Positions 36,255 through 45,854 are shown, counted from the first letter of the stretch. The stretch: DNA of 64,000 nucleotides from JAWVFN01 sp963696625 (GCA_963696625.1 CAVOKZ010000033.1:1-64000); one strand, 5' to 3'. The notes: generated by a model from the letters alone, not told the origin. A program made the numbers and translations.

Positions 36255-36722
36255 GTGAACCCGCTCGAGGCACTCAGGTCGCTCAAACGGCCCAAGCGCC
36301 CCTCGCTGAGCAAGCCGTCGTTCAGCAGACCTTCGCTCACCAAGCAGCCGTCGCCGTCGATGCCTCCGCTGTGGCTTGCCGCGGCGGCGATCGCGGTGCT
36401 GGCCTGGATCGGCTGGGCGATCTACGTCGGAGTCACGAGCGGCATCGACGAGGCGATCGGCGTGCTCGTCGCCTGGCCGACGCTGGTGGCCGCCGTCGCG
36501 TTGGTGGCCGGGCTCTTCTTCGGGATCTGGATGCTCGGCACGCGAGCGGTTCATGCGCTCGCGCGCGGCGAAGGCGACTCGGACGAAAAAGCAGACGAGG
36601 CCGGAGACGCGGAAGAAGCCGGCGACACGGAGCAAGAGGACACGGAAGCCGGGGGTGAGGGTGAGGATGAGGCCGAAGGCTCCGAGGAGGAGGCGGAAGC
36701 CGAGGAGCCTGCCGGGGCCTAG
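36255..36722 (+). CDS. Two-TM membrane protein with acidic C-terminal tail
   Basis: 155 aa. A basic Pro/Ser repeat region (SLSKPSFSRPSLTKQPS) leads to two TM segments (LWLAAAAIAVLAWIGWAIYV; LVAAVALVAGLFFGIWML) and then a tail of about 45 residues dominated by D/E. GTG start. Unknown function; charge asymmetry suggests a cytosolic scaffold tail. Confidence 0.6.
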   Translation: MNPLEALRSLKRPKRPSLSKPSFSRPSLTKQPSPSMPPLWLAAAAIAVLAWIGWAIYVGVTSGIDEAIGVLVAWPTLVAAVALVAGLFFGIWMLGTRAVHALARGEGDSDEKADEAGDAEEAGDTEQEDTEAGGEGEDEAEGSEEEAEAEEPAGA

Positions 36723-36781
36723 ATCGTCTTCACAACTTGCCTACGCGTGGGCGCCCGCAGTTGGACTAATTTGACGGGCAG

Positions 36782-37315
36782 GTGGCGGCGTCGGCGAGAC
36801 AACTCTGGGGTACGCGGTCTCACGCACTGCTGCTCGCGACCGCGATTCTCTGCCTCGCCGCGCTCGCGGGCGGGGCGGTGGTCGGCGCCAAGCTGATCAA
36901 GGGCTCGGCCGCCGACAAGACGCTCAGGGGCACCAAGAAGCGCGACGTGATCAAGGGCGGGACCGGGTCCGAGTACATCTACGCCCGTGCCGGCAAGGAC
37001 AAGGTCAAGTCGCGGCCCGGCAACGACGACGCATACGGCGGGCCCGGCAAGGACAGGGTCTTCGGCGGAGCCGGAGACGACGTCGTCGCCGGCGGCCCGG
37101 GCAAGGACGTCCTGGACGGCGGACCGGGACGCGACTACTTCAACTCCACTGCCGAAGGGCTGCCGATCGACGGCGCCGGCGCCGCGGGCAACGACACGAT
37201 CCGGGCCCGCGACGGCCAGGCCGACGTGATCAACTGCGGCCCCGGTTACGACATCGCCTTCGTCGACCGCGTCGAGGACGGCGTCTACGACTGCGAGGAG
37301 GTGAACTCGCCGTGA
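36782..37315 (+). CDS. Secreted RTX-type calcium-binding protein
   Basis: 177 aa. N-terminal signal (ALLLATAILCLAALAGGAVVG) and repeats GTKKRDVIKGGTGSEY, YGGPGKDRVFGGAGDDVVAG, LDGGPGRDYF. The end (INCGPGYDIAFVDRVED, YDCEEV) is a common actinobacterial terminus of these proteins with two Cys. Its TGA overlaps the GTG of the following phosphoesterase, so they form an operon. Confidence 0.75.
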   Translation: MAASARQLWGTRSHALLLATAILCLAALAGGAVVGAKLIKGSAADKTLRGTKKRDVIKGGTGSEYIYARAGKDKVKSRPGNDDAYGGPGKDRVFGGAGDDVVAGGPGKDVLDGGPGRDYFNSTAEGLPIDGAGAAGNDTIRARDGQADVINCGPGYDIAFVDRVEDGVYDCEEVNSP

Positions 37316-38856
37316 GCGAGCCCCGCCGCGAGACGGAAGCCGAGCGCCGCAAGCGCGCCATCGCCGGCGCCGAGGAGCAGGAGCGCTTCGCCGACGCACA
37401 CCCGGAGGCTGCGCTGCGCCGCCGCGACTTCCTCGCTCGCACGGCGATGCTCGCCGGCGCCGCCGGGCTGGCCGGGGTGCTGCCCGCCGAGGCGATCGTC
37501 CGCGAGGCGGCCAAGAAGCAGGCGCGGGCCCCCTATCCGAGCCCGTCGAACATGCCGATCGACACGTTCGTCGTGCTGATGATGGAGAACCGCTCGTTCG
37601 ACCACTACTTCGGCTGGCACCCCGAAGCCGACGGCCGCAACGAGGGGCTCGTCTATCCCGACCAGAACGGCAACCCGGTCGGCACCCATCGCCTCACCCC
37701 CGACTTCATGGGCTGCGCCTTCCGCGACCCCGACCACTCGTTTGCGGGCGGCCGCCACCAGCTCCACGACGGCAAGATGGACGGCTTCGTCCAGGGCAAC
37801 GCCGCCGGCACCGGCAGCGACTCGTTCGCCGCCGGCTACTACCTCAAGGAAGACCTCGGGTTCATCCCCCACGCCGCCGATGCCTTCACCCTCTATGACC
37901 GCTTCTTCTGCTCGGCGATGGCCTCGACCTACCCGAACCGCCACTACCAGTGGGGCGCGACCTCGGGCGGGACCAAAGAGAACACGATCCCGGTCGGCCC
38001 CGGTCAGCTCGGCTGGGAGTGGGAGACGATCTTCGATCGCGCCCAAGCCAACGGCGTCAGCGTCGGCTACTACTTCTCCGACATCCCCTTCGCGGCACTC
38101 TACGGGCTGCGCGGGCTGGCGTGGGCGAGGCCGGTCGCCCAGTTCTACATCGACGCGGCCCTCGGGCGACTGCCCAACATCTGCTTCGTCGACCCCGCCT
38201 TCGTCGGCGAGGCGGACGGCCTCTCGGCCGACGAACACCCGCACGGCGACGTGCGCATGGGCCAGGCCTTCATGTCGGACATCGCCCACGCCTTCATCGC
38301 CTCACCCCACTGGAACCGGGGCGCGATGTTCATCGACTACGACGAGTGGGGCGGTTTCTTCGAGCACGTGCTGCCGCGCCGCGTCCCCGACGACCTCAAC
38401 GACCCCGACATCAACAAGGACTTCGGGCTGACCGGGTTCCGGATCCCGGCGGTGGCGCTCTCGCCCTACGCGCGTCGCGGCCACGTCTCCCACACGGCCG
38501 CCACCTTCGAGTCGATCCTGAAGATGATCTCCTACCGCTTCAAGCTCGGCTACCTCAACAAGCGCCACCGCTATGCGTCCGACATCGGGCGCAGCTTCGA
38601 CTTCGAGCACCCCAACTTCGACCGCCCCAGCCTGCCCGACCCGGTCGCCGTCGCCGGGCTGCCCTGCGCGCTGCAGCCGGCGGCGAGCGGGACCAGAGCC
38701 GCGCCGCAGCGGCCGAAGGAACACGACCTGGCGACGCTCGAGACCTCGGGCTATCTCGAGCGGCTCGGCTTCGAGGTGAAGCCCGCGACGCCCGACCGCA
38801 TCTACAGCCGGCCGGACAGCGTCGTCTCGGCGGCGAAGAAGGCGCTGGGGCAATGA
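37312..38856 (+). CDS. Tat-exported phospholipase C/acid phosphatase family phosphoesterase
   Basis: 514 aa. Twin-arginine signal RRRDFLARTAMLAGAAGLAG (residues 36-55), then the PF04185-type core: VVLMMENRSFDHYFGWHPEA, NRHYQWGATSGGTKENT, DIAHAFIASPHWNRGAMFIDYDEWGG with metal-binding Asp/Glu, and ALSPYARRGHVSHT. The family hydrolyses phospholipids or phosphate monoesters outside the cell. It precedes a second member with an ATGA overlap. Confidence 0.85.
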   Translation: MSEPRRETEAERRKRAIAGAEEQERFADAHPEAALRRRDFLARTAMLAGAAGLAGVLPAEAIVREAAKKQARAPYPSPSNMPIDTFVVLMMENRSFDHYFGWHPEADGRNEGLVYPDQNGNPVGTHRLTPDFMGCAFRDPDHSFAGGRHQLHDGKMDGFVQGNAAGTGSDSFAAGYYLKEDLGFIPHAADAFTLYDRFFCSAMASTYPNRHYQWGATSGGTKENTIPVGPGQLGWEWETIFDRAQANGVSVGYYFSDIPFAALYGLRGLAWARPVAQFYIDAALGRLPNICFVDPAFVGEADGLSADEHPHGDVRMGQAFMSDIAHAFIASPHWNRGAMFIDYDEWGGFFEHVLPRRVPDDLNDPDINKDFGLTGFRIPAVALSPYARRGHVSHTAATFESILKMISYRFKLGYLNKRHRYASDIGRSFDFEHPNFDRPSLPDPVAVAGLPCALQPAASGTRAAPQRPKEHDLATLETSGYLERLGFEVKPATPDRIYSRPDSVVSAAKKALGQ

Positions 38857-40082
38857 GAGCCGCGACGAAGCTCGCCGTCGCCCTCGCGGCGATCGCCTCC
38901 TGGGCGCTCGGGCACAGCGCGATCGCGGCCGCCGCCAACCCCGAGATCAAGCACGTCTTCATCATCGTCCTCGAAAACGAGAATGCCGACGAGACCTTCG
39001 CCGCCGGCTCGCACGCGCCCTACCTCTCAAAGACGCTGCGCTCCCAGGGCGCCTACCTGCCCAACTACTACGCGACCAGCCACTTGAGCCTCGGCAACTA
39101 CATCTCGATGGTCTCCGGGCAGGCGGCGAACATCGCCACCCAGATCGATTGCCCGATCTATCTCGACTTCCTCGCGCTGCCGGTGCCGATCGGGGCCGAC
39201 GGCCAGGTGGCGGGGCAGGGATGCGTCTATCCCACTCCAACCGTGCAGACGATCGCCAACCAGCTCGAGGCCCACGGCTATACCTGGAAGGGCTACATGG
39301 AGGACATGGGCGCGAGCTGCCGCCACCCGGACCTCAACACGCTGGACGGGACGCAGAGCGCTGTGCCCGGCGACCAATACGCCGCGCGACACAACCCCTT
39401 CGTCTACTTCCACTCGATCATCGACTCGCCGACCTGCGCCGCCAACGACGTCGACTACTCGCGGCTCGCCGGCGACCTCAACTCGGCCGAGACCACCCCG
39501 AACTACGCCTTCATCACGCCCAACCTCTGCAACGACGGCCACGACTCGCCCTGCGTCACCGGGGAGCCCGGCGGCCTGATCACCGCCGACGCCTGGCTGC
39601 AGAACAACGTGCCCCGGATCCTCAACTCACCCGGCTTCAAGGACCACGGCCTGCTGATCGTCACCTTCGACGAGGCCGAGGGCTCCCCGCCCGAAGGCGA
39701 CGCCGGCGCCTGCTGCAATCAGCAGCCGGGGCCGAACGCGCCGCTGCCGGGGATCTTCGGCCCGGGCGGGGGCAAGATCGGGGCGGTCGCGCTCTCACCC
39801 TGCATCGAAGCGGGGACCGTCGACGAAACCCCCTACAACCACTTCTCGCTGCTGAAGAGCACCGAGGATTTCTTCGGCCTCCCCCACCTCGGCTTCGCCC
39901 GGCAGGCCGGCCTCGCCTCCTTCGGCGAGCGGATCTTCACCCGCCCGGCCTGCCCGACTTCGACGATCGCCAAGAAGTGCAAGAAGCGGGCGAAGAAGAA
40001 GCACAAGAAGAGGGCGGCCGAGGCCAAGAAGAAGAAGAAGAGCTGCAAGAAAAAGAAGCGCGGAAAGAAAAAGAAGCGCTAG
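38853..40082 (+). CDS. Secreted phosphoesterase family protein with polylysine tail
   Basis: 409 aa. Sec signal (LAVALAAIASWALGHSAIAAA) followed by a PF04185-like core: HVFIIVLENENADETF, NYYATSHLSLGNYISMVSGQ, HGLLIVTFDEAEGSP, and SLLKSTEDFFGLPHLGFA. Cys residues are numerous (DCPIY, GACCNQQ). The last 35 residues are nearly all Lys/Arg with two Cys (AKKCKKRAKKKHKKRAAEA). Likely wall-associated phosphatase; same operon as the Tat enzyme. Confidence 0.8.
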   Translation: MRAATKLAVALAAIASWALGHSAIAAAANPEIKHVFIIVLENENADETFAAGSHAPYLSKTLRSQGAYLPNYYATSHLSLGNYISMVSGQAANIATQIDCPIYLDFLALPVPIGADGQVAGQGCVYPTPTVQTIANQLEAHGYTWKGYMEDMGASCRHPDLNTLDGTQSAVPGDQYAARHNPFVYFHSIIDSPTCAANDVDYSRLAGDLNSAETTPNYAFITPNLCNDGHDSPCVTGEPGGLITADAWLQNNVPRILNSPGFKDHGLLIVTFDEAEGSPPEGDAGACCNQQPGPNAPLPGIFGPGGGKIGAVALSPCIEAGTVDETPYNHFSLLKSTEDFFGLPHLGFARQAGLASFGERIFTRPACPTSTIAKKCKKRAKKKHKKRAAEAKKKKKSCKKKKRGKKKKR

Positions 40083-41554
40083 GTCCGCATCGCGGGGAAC
40101 AGCAGCACCTCGCGCAGCGATGAGGCGCCGGTCATGATCATCACCAGCCGGTCGATGCCGAGGCCGACGCCGCCGGTCGGCGGCATCCCGTGCTCGAGCG
40201 CCTCGACGAACGACTCGTCGTAGGGCTGGGTCTCCTCGTCACCGCGGTTGGTCTCCTCGGCCTGCGCCTCGAAGCGCCGCCGCTGCTCGTCGGGGTCGTT
40301 GAGCTCGGTGAAGGAGTTGGCGATCTCGATGCCGCCGGCGAACGCCTCCCAGCGCTCGACCAGCCGCTCGTCGTCGCGGTGGACCTTGGCGAAGGGCGAG
40401 AGCTCGACCGGATAGTCGACGATGAAGGTCGGCTGGATCAGCTTCGGCTCGACCTCCTTCGACAGCAGCCCATCCACCAGCTTTCCCCAGCCCTCCTCGG
40501 GGCTGGCCTTTGAGTCCATTGCCTTCGCCAGCTCCTCGACGGTCGGGTGCTCGAGCACGTCGATGCCGGTCTCGTCTCTGATCGCGTCGCGCAGCTTGAT
40601 CCGCTTCCACGGCGGCGCCAGGTCGATCGTCTCGCCGTCGCGCTCGACCTTGGTCGTGCCGAGCACCTTCTCGGCGACCGAGGAGACCAGCTCCTCGAGC
40701 AGCTTCGCGGTGTCCTCGTAGTCGGTGTAGGCCTCGTACCACTCGAGCATCGTGAACTCGGGGTTGTGCTTGTGCGAGACGCCCTCGTTGCGGAAGTCCT
40801 TGCCGAGCTCATACACCTTGTCGATGCCGCCGACGACGAGGCGCTTGAGGTAGAGCTCGGTCGCGATCCGCAGATAGAGGTCGCGGTCGAGGGCGTGGTG
40901 ATGGGTGGTGAAGGGGCGCGCCAACGCACCGCCGTAGAGGGGCTGCAGCACCGGGGTCTCGACCTCGACGAAGCCGCGCCCGTCGAGGAAGCGGCGGGTC
41001 TCGGCGATCGTCCTGCCCCTGGCAAGGAACAGGTCCCTGACCTCGGCGTTTGCGATCAGGTCGAGCTCGCGCCGGCGATAGCGGGTCTCGACGTCCTCGA
41101 GCCCGTGGAACTTCTCGGGCGGCGGGCGCAGGCTCTTCGAGAGCAGGGTCCAGTCCGTGGCCGCGATCGAGAGCTCGCCGCGCCTGGTAGCGAACACCGT
41201 TCCTTCGACCCCGACGAAGTCGCCGAGGTCGAGCGAGACAAGCCGCTCGTGGGAATCGTCGCCCAGCAGGTCGGCGCGGGCGTGGACCTGGATCTGCCCG
41301 CTGCCGTCGCGGAGGTCGAGGAAGGCGGCCTTGCCGTGGCCGCGGCGCGCGCTGAGGCGGCCGGCGATCCGGTAGCTCTGATCGGTTTCCTCACCCGCCT
41401 TGAGCCCCTCGTGGGCGGCGCGGACCTCGGCGATCTCGGTGCGATCGGGGTAGGAATGCGGGAACGGCTCGACCCCGGCCTCGCGCAGGCGCTCGAGCTT
41501 CGCCCGCCGTTCGGCGAGAAGCTGCGACTCGGACTGTTCGGCCGGCTCGCTCAT
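40079..41554 (-). CDS. lysS: Lysyl-tRNA synthetase, class II
   Basis: 491 aa. OB-fold anticodon domain (YRIAGRLSARRGHGKAAFLDL), motif 2 (FRNEGVSHKHNPEFTMLEWYEAY) and motif 3 (GMPPTGGVGLGIDRLVMIMTG) are all clear. Stop shares CTAG with the convergent phosphoesterase. Confidence 0.95.
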   Translation of the reverse strand: MSEPAEQSESQLLAERRAKLERLREAGVEPFPHSYPDRTEIAEVRAAHEGLKAGEETDQSYRIAGRLSARRGHGKAAFLDLRDGSGQIQVHARADLLGDDSHERLVSLDLGDFVGVEGTVFATRRGELSIAATDWTLLSKSLRPPPEKFHGLEDVETRYRRRELDLIANAEVRDLFLARGRTIAETRRFLDGRGFVEVETPVLQPLYGGALARPFTTHHHALDRDLYLRIATELYLKRLVVGGIDKVYELGKDFRNEGVSHKHNPEFTMLEWYEAYTDYEDTAKLLEELVSSVAEKVLGTTKVERDGETIDLAPPWKRIKLRDAIRDETGIDVLEHPTVEELAKAMDSKASPEEGWGKLVDGLLSKEVEPKLIQPTFIVDYPVELSPFAKVHRDDERLVERWEAFAGGIEIANSFTELNDPDEQRRRFEAQAEETNRGDEETQPYDESFVEALEHGMPPTGGVGLGIDRLVMIMTGASSLREVLLFPAMRT

Positions 41555-41637
41555 CCAGCGAGCCTATCCGCAGGATTCACAGCATCGCCACGCGCGGAAC
41601 GTTCCACAAGAAAGTGGGCCGCGCTCGCGCTGCCAGA

Positions 41638-42117
41638 CTAAGCAGCTTCGATCTTGGTGATCTTCAGCTTGCGCTTCGGGCCGCGGGGAACGGCGACGTC
41701 GACGACCTCGCCCTTCTTGTGCCCGACCAGGGCCTGGCCGATCGGCGACTCGTGCGAGAGCTTCGACTCGGCCGGATCGGCCTCGGAGGCGCCGACGAGC
41801 TGGAACTTCTGCGACTTGCCCGACTTCTGGTCCTTGACGTGGACGATGGCGCCGACGGCGACCGCGTCGGTGTCGATGTGCTTCTCGTCGATCACCGTCG
41901 CGCGGCGAAGCTTCTCCTGGAGGTTGAGGATGCGCTGCTCGAGCATCGCCTGTTCGTTCTTGGCGTCGTCGTATTCGGAGTTCTCGGCGATGTCGCCGAA
42001 CTCGCGGGCTTCCTTGATCCGCTCGGCGACCTCGCGGCGCTTGTCGGTCGAGAGCTCCTCGATCTCGTCCTTGAGCTTCTGCAAACCCTCTTCGGTGATC
42101 AGGGATTCGCGGGCCAC
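41638..42117 (-). CDS. greA: Transcription elongation factor GreA
   Basis: 159 aa. Coiled-coil hairpin with the tip acidic residues (REFGDIAENSEYDDAKNEQ) and the FKBP-like C-terminal domain (SHESPIGQALVGHKKGEVVDV). GTG at 42117 preceded by AAGAGG is chosen. It rescues backtracked RNA polymerase. Confidence 0.95.
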   Translation of the reverse strand: MARESLITEEGLQKLKDEIEELSTDKRREVAERIKEAREFGDIAENSEYDDAKNEQAMLEQRILNLQEKLRRATVIDEKHIDTDAVAVGAIVHVKDQKSGKSQKFQLVGASEADPAESKLSHESPIGQALVGHKKGEVVDVAVPRGPKRKLKITKIEAA

Positions 42118-42232
42118 TGTCCAACCTCTTCCTCTCGTTGCCTTGCCCTGGAGCAAAAAAGCCCTGCTCAGAGCCTAAAAATTCGCCCGGAGAAGCACCT
42201 TCAGAGGGCGCCCCGCACCGAGCGAGCGCCGC

Positions 42233-42260
42233 AGTATAGCGAGGTCGTTAGACCGCGCAA
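42233..42260 (-). promoter_or_regulatory. Promoter for greA
   Basis: Minus strand TTGCGC (42260-42255), 16-bp spacer, TATACT (42238-42233). Predicted leader about 110 nt and contains a T6 stretch next to a short GAGCA/TGCTC stem, a possible attenuator. Confidence 0.5.
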
Positions 42261-42267
42261 TGAAGAT

Positions 42268-43149
42268 TTATGGAGCTTTCGAGAGCGCCGATTCGAGCAG
42301 CTGGGCGACGGTGGCGGGCTCCTCGATCTGCGGGTAGTGCCCGAGCTCGGGCCACTCGGTGAGCGGCGCCGCCGGCCTCAGCTCGCGGACCGCGGCGAGG
42401 ACGTTCGCCGTCGCCACGGGGTCGGCCATGCCCCAGCCGAGCTCCAGCGGCCCCTGCCAGTCGCGAATCGCGCCGTGCCAGCGCTCGGCGCGCAGCTCGC
42501 GCTCGTCCATGTAGCGGACGAGCCTGTGGCCGAGCCGCTGCCCGCCGTTATGGGAGATCAGCGCCCACTGGTCGGCGGCCTCGGCGTCGCTCAGCGGGTG
42601 GCCGGCCGAGAAGATCGAGCCGAACTGGTTGCGGAAGAAGCGCTCGCTCGAGAGCCGGGCGGCGAGCGGTCCGAGCGGGCCGCGGAGCAGCTTCTGCCCG
42701 AGCGTCGGGCTGGCGGCGCCCTGGACCATCGAGCCGTTGAAGAGCAGCACGCCGGTCAACTCGAAGCCCAGCGAGCCTTCGATGTCGCGCGCCATCAACT
42801 CGTTGGCGACGGTCGTGCCCATGTCGTGGCCGACGACGAAGACCGGCTCCCCGGGAGCGTTGCGGCGGACGAGCTCCTCGGCCGCGTCGGCCTGCCAAAG
42901 CAGCGAGTAGTCGTGGTCGCGCGGCTTGTCGGAGAGGCCGAAGCCGAGGAAGTCGAAAGCGAGGACCGCCCGGCCGCCGATCTCGCAGAGCAGCGGCTTC
43001 CAGTCGTAGGAGCTCGAGGGAAAGCCGTGGAGCAAGAGCACCAGCGGCCCGGCGCCGCCGCGGTGGAAGCTGTGCAGCCGGCGGCCGCCGAACTCGGCGT
43101 CGAGGCCCACGCGGCGCCAGCTTTCGACCCGGTCGGTTAGCCCGGTCAA
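42268..43149 (-). CDS. Alpha/beta hydrolase (haloalkane dehalogenase/epoxide hydrolase-like)
   Basis: 293 aa. LLLHGFPSSSYDWKPLL oxyanion region, LGFGLSDKPRDHDY, and an Asp nucleophile elbow VVGHDMGTT, typical of haloalkane dehalogenases and epoxide hydrolases; the His lies in PELGHYPQIEEP. TTG start overlaps the dusB stop. Substrate unknown. Confidence 0.75.
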   Translation of the reverse strand: MTGLTDRVESWRRVGLDAEFGGRRLHSFHRGGAGPLVLLLHGFPSSSYDWKPLLCEIGGRAVLAFDFLGFGLSDKPRDHDYSLLWQADAAEELVRRNAPGEPVFVVGHDMGTTVANELMARDIEGSLGFELTGVLLFNGSMVQGAASPTLGQKLLRGPLGPLAARLSSERFFRNQFGSIFSAGHPLSDAEAADQWALISHNGGQRLGHRLVRYMDERELRAERWHGAIRDWQGPLELGWGMADPVATANVLAAVRELRPAAPLTEWPELGHYPQIEEPATVAQLLESALSKAP

Positions 43150-44216
43150 GCGACCGAGGCCGGCGAATCATCAACAGCATCGCCTGCGCCGCCTGCACTA
43201 ACGGCGGCGCCAAGGCGCTGCCTGCAAGGAGAGCGGCTTGACGCTGCGAGCGCCGCGACCATGCGGCGCGCCTCGCCGAGCTCGTCGGAGTGCTGGAAGC
43301 GGTCGGCCTCGTCGTGGGGAACCTCGAGCCGCTCCATGTACCAGGGGTAGAACTTGCGCAGGTAACGGGCGGCGCGCTCGGGACCGAGGTGGTCCTCGGC
43401 GCGGTCGATCACCCAGAGCAGCTCGGCGACGATCTCGGCGCGCGCCGGCGGGGCGGCGCGCTCGCCGGTCAGCTCCTCGAAGATCCACGGGTTGCCGAGC
43501 GAGCCGCGGGCGACCATCACCGCCGCCGCTCCCGATTCGGCGTAGGCGTGGCGCGCGGCGTCGGCCGTGTCGAGGCCGCCAGAAACGATCACCGGGGCAT
43601 CTATCCGCTCCACCAGCCGGCGGGTAAGCGCGTAGTCGGGCTCGCCCTTGTGGTGCTGCGTCGCCGGTCGCGGGTGGAAGGCGATGCCGGCGACGCCGGC
43701 CTCTTCGACCAGCTTCACCGCGAGCTCGAACCCGGCGTCGTCGCCGGCGACGGCGCCCGAGCGCAGCTTGACCGTGACCGGGACGCCGCCGCCTTCGATC
43801 GCGCCGCGGGCGATCGCGAGCGCCAGCTCGTGATCGCGCAGCAGGGCGGCGCCGGCGCCGGTCTTGCAGACCTTGCGTACCGGGCAGCCCATGTTGATGT
43901 CGATCAGGTCGGCCCCGGCTTCGGCCGCGGTCGCGGCGGCCGAGCGCATCACTTCGGGGTCCTGGCCGAAGAGCTGGATCGAGACCGGGTGCTCGTCGGG
44001 GTGGATCTGGAGCAGCTCGCTCAGCGTGCGCTCGTTGCGGTAGTGGATGCCGAAGCTCGAGACCATCTCCGAGACCGCGAGGCCGGCGCCGTGGCGGCGC
44101 GCCTGGAGCCGGACGAACCAGTTGCCGATGCCGGCAAGCGGCGCGAGCAGCACGCGATTGGCCACTTTCACGCCCCCGATCTCAAACGGATCAGTTAGCG
44201 CGGGCTGGTCCACCAT
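43146..44216 (-). CDS. dusB: tRNA-dihydrouridine synthase (DusB-like)
   Basis: 356 aa TIM barrel: VLLAPLAGIGNWFVR, DINMGCPVRKVCKTGAGAALL with the catalytic Cys, HPRPATQHHKGEPDYAL, SGGLDTADAA and VARGSLGNPWIFEEL for FMN. ATG at 44216 with AAGGG upstream is preferred to GTG at 44231, which lies inside a hairpin repeat. The last 30 residues (SSRSPCRQRLGAAVSAGGAG) look atypical. Confidence 0.9.
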   Translation of the reverse strand: MVDQPALTDPFEIGGVKVANRVLLAPLAGIGNWFVRLQARRHGAGLAVSEMVSSFGIHYRNERTLSELLQIHPDEHPVSIQLFGQDPEVMRSAAATAAEAGADLIDINMGCPVRKVCKTGAGAALLRDHELALAIARGAIEGGGVPVTVKLRSGAVAGDDAGFELAVKLVEEAGVAGIAFHPRPATQHHKGEPDYALTRRLVERIDAPVIVSGGLDTADAARHAYAESGAAAVMVARGSLGNPWIFEELTGERAAPPARAEIVAELLWVIDRAEDHLGPERAARYLRKFYPWYMERLEVPHDEADRFQHSDELGEARRMVAALAASSRSPCRQRLGAAVSAGGAGDAVDDSPASVA

Positions 44217-44229
44217 GTTCGCGCCCTTC

Positions 44230-44267
44230 ACCGGCGCCCCCGGACGCGAAGCGGAGGAGGCGCCGGT
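44230..44267 (-). repeat. Hairpin family element, copy 1
   Basis: ACCGGCGCC and GGCGCCGGT enclose the conserved core GGACGCGAAGCGGAGGA. It starts 15 bp after the coaX stop. See copies at 55629 and 61012. Confidence 0.8.
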
Positions 44268-44282
44268 AGATGGATACTGAAA

Positions 44283-45047
44283 TCAATTGTTCCTTTCATA
44301 TATGAGGCGCAGCCCTTTCAGTGTCAAAAGGTCGTCGATCTCGTCGACCATCTCGCAGAACGGCGCGATGCGGTTGGCGATGCCGCCGGTTGCGATCAGC
44401 GTCGCCTCGCCGAGCTCGTCCTCGATCCGGTGCGCAAGCGAGTCGACCAGCCCGGCGAAGCCGTAGACGACGCCCGACTGGATCGCCGCTCGGCTCGACT
44501 TGCCGATCGCGGACTCGGGCTCGCCGAGGTCGATGCGCGGGATCCGCGCCGCGCGCTCGGCGAGCGCCGAGAGCGAGATCTCGATCCCGGGAGCGATCGC
44601 GCCGCCGAGATACTCGCCCTCGGCCGAGACCGCGTCGAAGTTGATGCCGGTGCCGAAGTCGACGACGAGGCAGGTGCCGCCGACACGGTCGTAGGCGGCG
44701 ACCGCGTTGACGAGGCGGTCGGCGCCGACCTCCTGCGGGCTGTCGATGCGGATCGGCATCCCGGTCTTGATCCCGGGTGCGATCACCAGGCAGGGCGAGC
44801 CGCCGAAGTAGCGCTCAGCGAGTCGCTCGTATTCGACGTCGAGGGGCGGCACGACCGAGGAAACCGCGAAGGCGTCGACCGACTCGCGCTCGATCCCGCT
44901 GAGCCAGAGCATCCCGGTGAGGCGGTCGGCGAGCTCGTCGCCGGTCGCGCCGGCGCGCGTCTGAAAGCGCCAGTGCTCGACCAGCCGCTCGCCGTCGAAG
45001 GCGCCGACATGGGTCTGGGTGTTTCCAACGTCTATTGCAACCAGCAT
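44283..45047 (-). CDS. coaX: Type III pantothenate kinase
   Basis: 254 aa ASKHA kinase: AIDVGNTQTHVGAFDG, SVVPPLDVEYERLA, PQEVGADRLVNAVAAYDR and LVVDFGTGINFDAV, with LIATGGIANRIAPF near the end. First step of CoA synthesis. ATG at 45047. Confidence 0.95.
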   Translation of the reverse strand: MLVAIDVGNTQTHVGAFDGERLVEHWRFQTRAGATGDELADRLTGMLWLSGIERESVDAFAVSSVVPPLDVEYERLAERYFGGSPCLVIAPGIKTGMPIRIDSPQEVGADRLVNAVAAYDRVGGTCLVVDFGTGINFDAVSAEGEYLGGAIAPGIEISLSALAERAARIPRIDLGEPESAIGKSSRAAIQSGVVYGFAGLVDSLAHRIEDELGEATLIATGGIANRIAPFCEMVDEIDDLLTLKGLRLIYERNN

Positions 45048-45116
45048 TTGCAGGCAATTATCACTGGACCGGCCGCCCGGACTGCACCTGGCAGGTCAGC
45101 CAATAGGATCCCGGCC

Positions 45117-45854
45117 GTGGGCGCCCGTCTATACGCCATCCCCGGGTCGCACCCGTCGGCAGCCGCCGAGGCGATGCTCGAGGCCAAGGGCATCGACTAC
45201 AAGCGCACCGACCTCCTCCCCGTCTTCTCCAAGGGCATCACCCGGATCGCCGGCTTTCCCGGCAACACCGTGCCGGCGTTGAAGATCGACGGCGAGAAGG
45301 TGCAGGGCACCGGCAACATCGCCCGCTTCCTCGACGAGAAGGCCCCCGAGCCGCAGCTCGTCCCCACCGACCCGAAGAAGCTCGCAAGGGTCGAGGAGAT
45401 CGAGGCGTTCGGCGACGTCGAGCTCCAGCAGATCGCGCGCCGGACGATCTGGAACGCGCTGCGCCGGGACAAGGCGCCGCTGCGCAGCTACTCGGAGGGG
45501 GCCAAGCTGGGAATCCCGATCGGCGTTGCGGTCGCCACCGCGGGCCCGGTGGTCTGGGGCGCCGCGCGCCTCAACGACGCCGACGACGAGCACCTGAAGG
45601 CCGACATCGCGGCGCTCCCCGCGGCGCTCGACAAGGTCGACAAGGCGATCAAGGACGGCACGATAGGCGGCAAGCAGCCCAACGTCGGCGACTACCAGGT
45701 GGCGCCGAGCATCCGCCTGATGCTGACCCTCGACGACCTGCGCCCGGCGATCGAGGGCCGGCCCGCCGGCGAGCTGGCGATGCGCCTGTTTCCCGGCTTT
45801 CCGGGGCACGCGCCGCCGGTGCTGCCACAAGAAGCCCTCGCTCCTCTGCATTGA
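45117..45854 (+). CDS. Glutathione S-transferase-like (thioredoxin-fold) protein
   Basis: 245 aa from GTG at 45117. An N-terminal thioredoxin fold of the GST type (ARLYAIPGSHPSAAAEAMLEAKGIDYK, GNTVPALKIDGEKVQGTGNIARFLDE) and an all-helical C-terminal domain. The catalytic position is Ser (GSHPSAAAE). Overlaps the next gene by TTGA. Confidence 0.8.
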   Translation: MGARLYAIPGSHPSAAAEAMLEAKGIDYKRTDLLPVFSKGITRIAGFPGNTVPALKIDGEKVQGTGNIARFLDEKAPEPQLVPTDPKKLARVEEIEAFGDVELQQIARRTIWNALRRDKAPLRSYSEGAKLGIPIGVAVATAGPVVWGAARLNDADDEHLKADIAALPAALDKVDKAIKDGTIGGKQPNVGDYQVAPSIRLMLTLDDLRPAIEGRPAGELAMRLFPGFPGHAPPVLPQEALAPLH

